The position numbers and the translations under genes are program-made. Below are positions 63,645-64,000 of a stretch of 64,000 nt of DNA, piece by piece. The stretch is from Paraglaciecola sp. L3A3 (GTDB lineage Bacteria > Pseudomonadota > Gammaproteobacteria > Enterobacterales > Alteromonadaceae). Positions within the stretch are counted from its first letter, which is position 1; every line of letters begins with the position of its first letter. The notes beneath the pieces were generated by a model. It was given only the letters and a program-made list of their open reading frames with translations. It had not been told where the DNA came from and searched no databases. The stretch covers positions 2,773,501-2,837,500 of the forward strand of contig NZ_CP047023.1 of assembly GCF_009796765.1 (NCBI RefSeq), read 5' to 3'.

Positions 63645-64000
63645 ATGGATGAAATACTGGTACGTTACTGCCATTTTATAGGTATTATCGTTTTAGCTGG
63701 TACCTTAGTCGCTAAACATATGATGCTGACAGGAGAGCTTAATCTGGCACAAATGCAGAAAATAGCGAGGATCGATAGAGTGTATGGCCTAAGTGCATTA
63801 ATCGTGTTATTGGCTGGTTTAACCCTTTGGTTTGGAGTGGGTAAACCAGCTGAGTTTTATGCTAAAAATTGGGTGTTTCATTTAAAAGTGAGCCTATTCA
63901 TTGTAATGGCATTACTGTCCATTTATCCGACAATTTATATTAATAAAATCTGTCGTGCTAAACAAAAATTGGTCAATGTACCTAAATCTATTATCAATAC
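63645..64000 (+). CDS. DUF2214-like membrane protein (partial)
   Basis: About 118 codons are present before the window ends. The start ATG follows AGGA (63635-63638). Three hydrophobic helices are visible: HFIGIIVLAGTLVAKHMML, GLSALIVLLAGLTLWFGVG and VFHLKVSLFIVMALLSIYPTIYI. The pattern with RIDRVYGLSA resembles DUF2214 integral membrane proteins. It is probably co-transcribed with the S1-domain gene. Confidence 0.75.
   Translation, partial: MDEILVRYCHFIGIIVLAGTLVAKHMMLTGELNLAQMQKIARIDRVYGLSALIVLLAGLTLWFGVGKPAEFYAKNWVFHLKVSLFIVMALLSIYPTIYINKICRAKQKLVNVPKSIIN

Overview
The window looks like the chromosome of a marine gammaproteobacterium of the Alteromonadales (Alteromonas/Glaciecola/Paraglaciecola type). 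The evidence is the low to middling G+C, very large TonB-dependent receptors, secreted glycan-active proteins, and housekeeping blocks in gammaproteobacterial order (uvrY-uvrC-pgsA followed by tRNA-Gly, tRNA-Cys and tRNA-Leu; recN-bamE). Genus and species cannot be fixed from sequence reading alone.

Layout. 1-8.2 kb: end of a membrane transporter, a TPR-diguanylate cyclase, a Sel1-repeat protein, and a reverse-strand operon made of a frameshifted VWA lipoprotein, a sensor kinase and a response regulator. 8.57-8.84 kb: a 268-bp MITE-like element. 9-14 kb: a three-gene cassette (DUF1592-type cytochrome c protein, DUF1552 protein, ankyrin lipoprotein). 14-22.5 kb: an accessory region with an E. 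coli-type hipBA module under four 28-bp-spaced operators, a duplicated higBA-like locus in which both toxins are broken and both antitoxins intact, dispersed repeats, and a 1217-residue YobI-like membrane NTPase. 22.5-26.3 kb: a small membrane protein, sodC, and a 1.9-kb REP array around a REP-associated tyrosine transposase. 26.3-30.5 kb: the tRNA cluster, pgsA, uvrC, uvrY and a small Cys-rich protein.

30.7-50 kb is a catabolic region. Two divergent operons carry a four-carbon acid-sugar kinase and a class II aldolase-type decarboxylase on one side, and an isocitrate/isopropylmalate-type dehydrogenase, a tripartite tricarboxylate-type transporter, a Gfo/Idh dehydrogenase and an SMP-30 lactonase on the other. 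A large TonB receptor, a degraded DUF6445 gene, a carbohydrate-binding lipoprotein, a FadR-type GntR regulator and a secreted DUF5060/TIM-barrel glycosidase candidate follow. Three near-identical TTGTATTACAA-like sites sit upstream of these units and suggest one regulon. The likely flow is extracellular glycan cleavage, uptake through the TonB receptor or the TTT transporter, oxidation and delactonisation of the sugar, then phosphorylation and decarboxylation of a 3-oxo-(iso)tetronate-like acid. The substrate is not proven.

50-64 kb: a small membrane-anchored protein, a 40-residue basic ORF, a GFA protein, an RCC1-like lipoprotein beside a GH16 enzyme, a DASS transporter overlapping nagZ, nadK, recN with a perfect LexA box, bamE, a DinB-fold protein, alr-dat (D-alanine metabolism), a CvfB-like S1 RNA-binding protein, and the start of a DUF2214-like membrane protein.

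The strongest candidates for closer study are the REP/RAYT array, in which the transposase stop codon lies inside a REP GTAG head; the evenly phased hipBA operators; the toxin-less antitoxin duplication next to the YobI NTPase; the VWA lipoprotein carrying a TonB-receptor-plug-like N-terminus; and the acid-sugar/glycan regulon.
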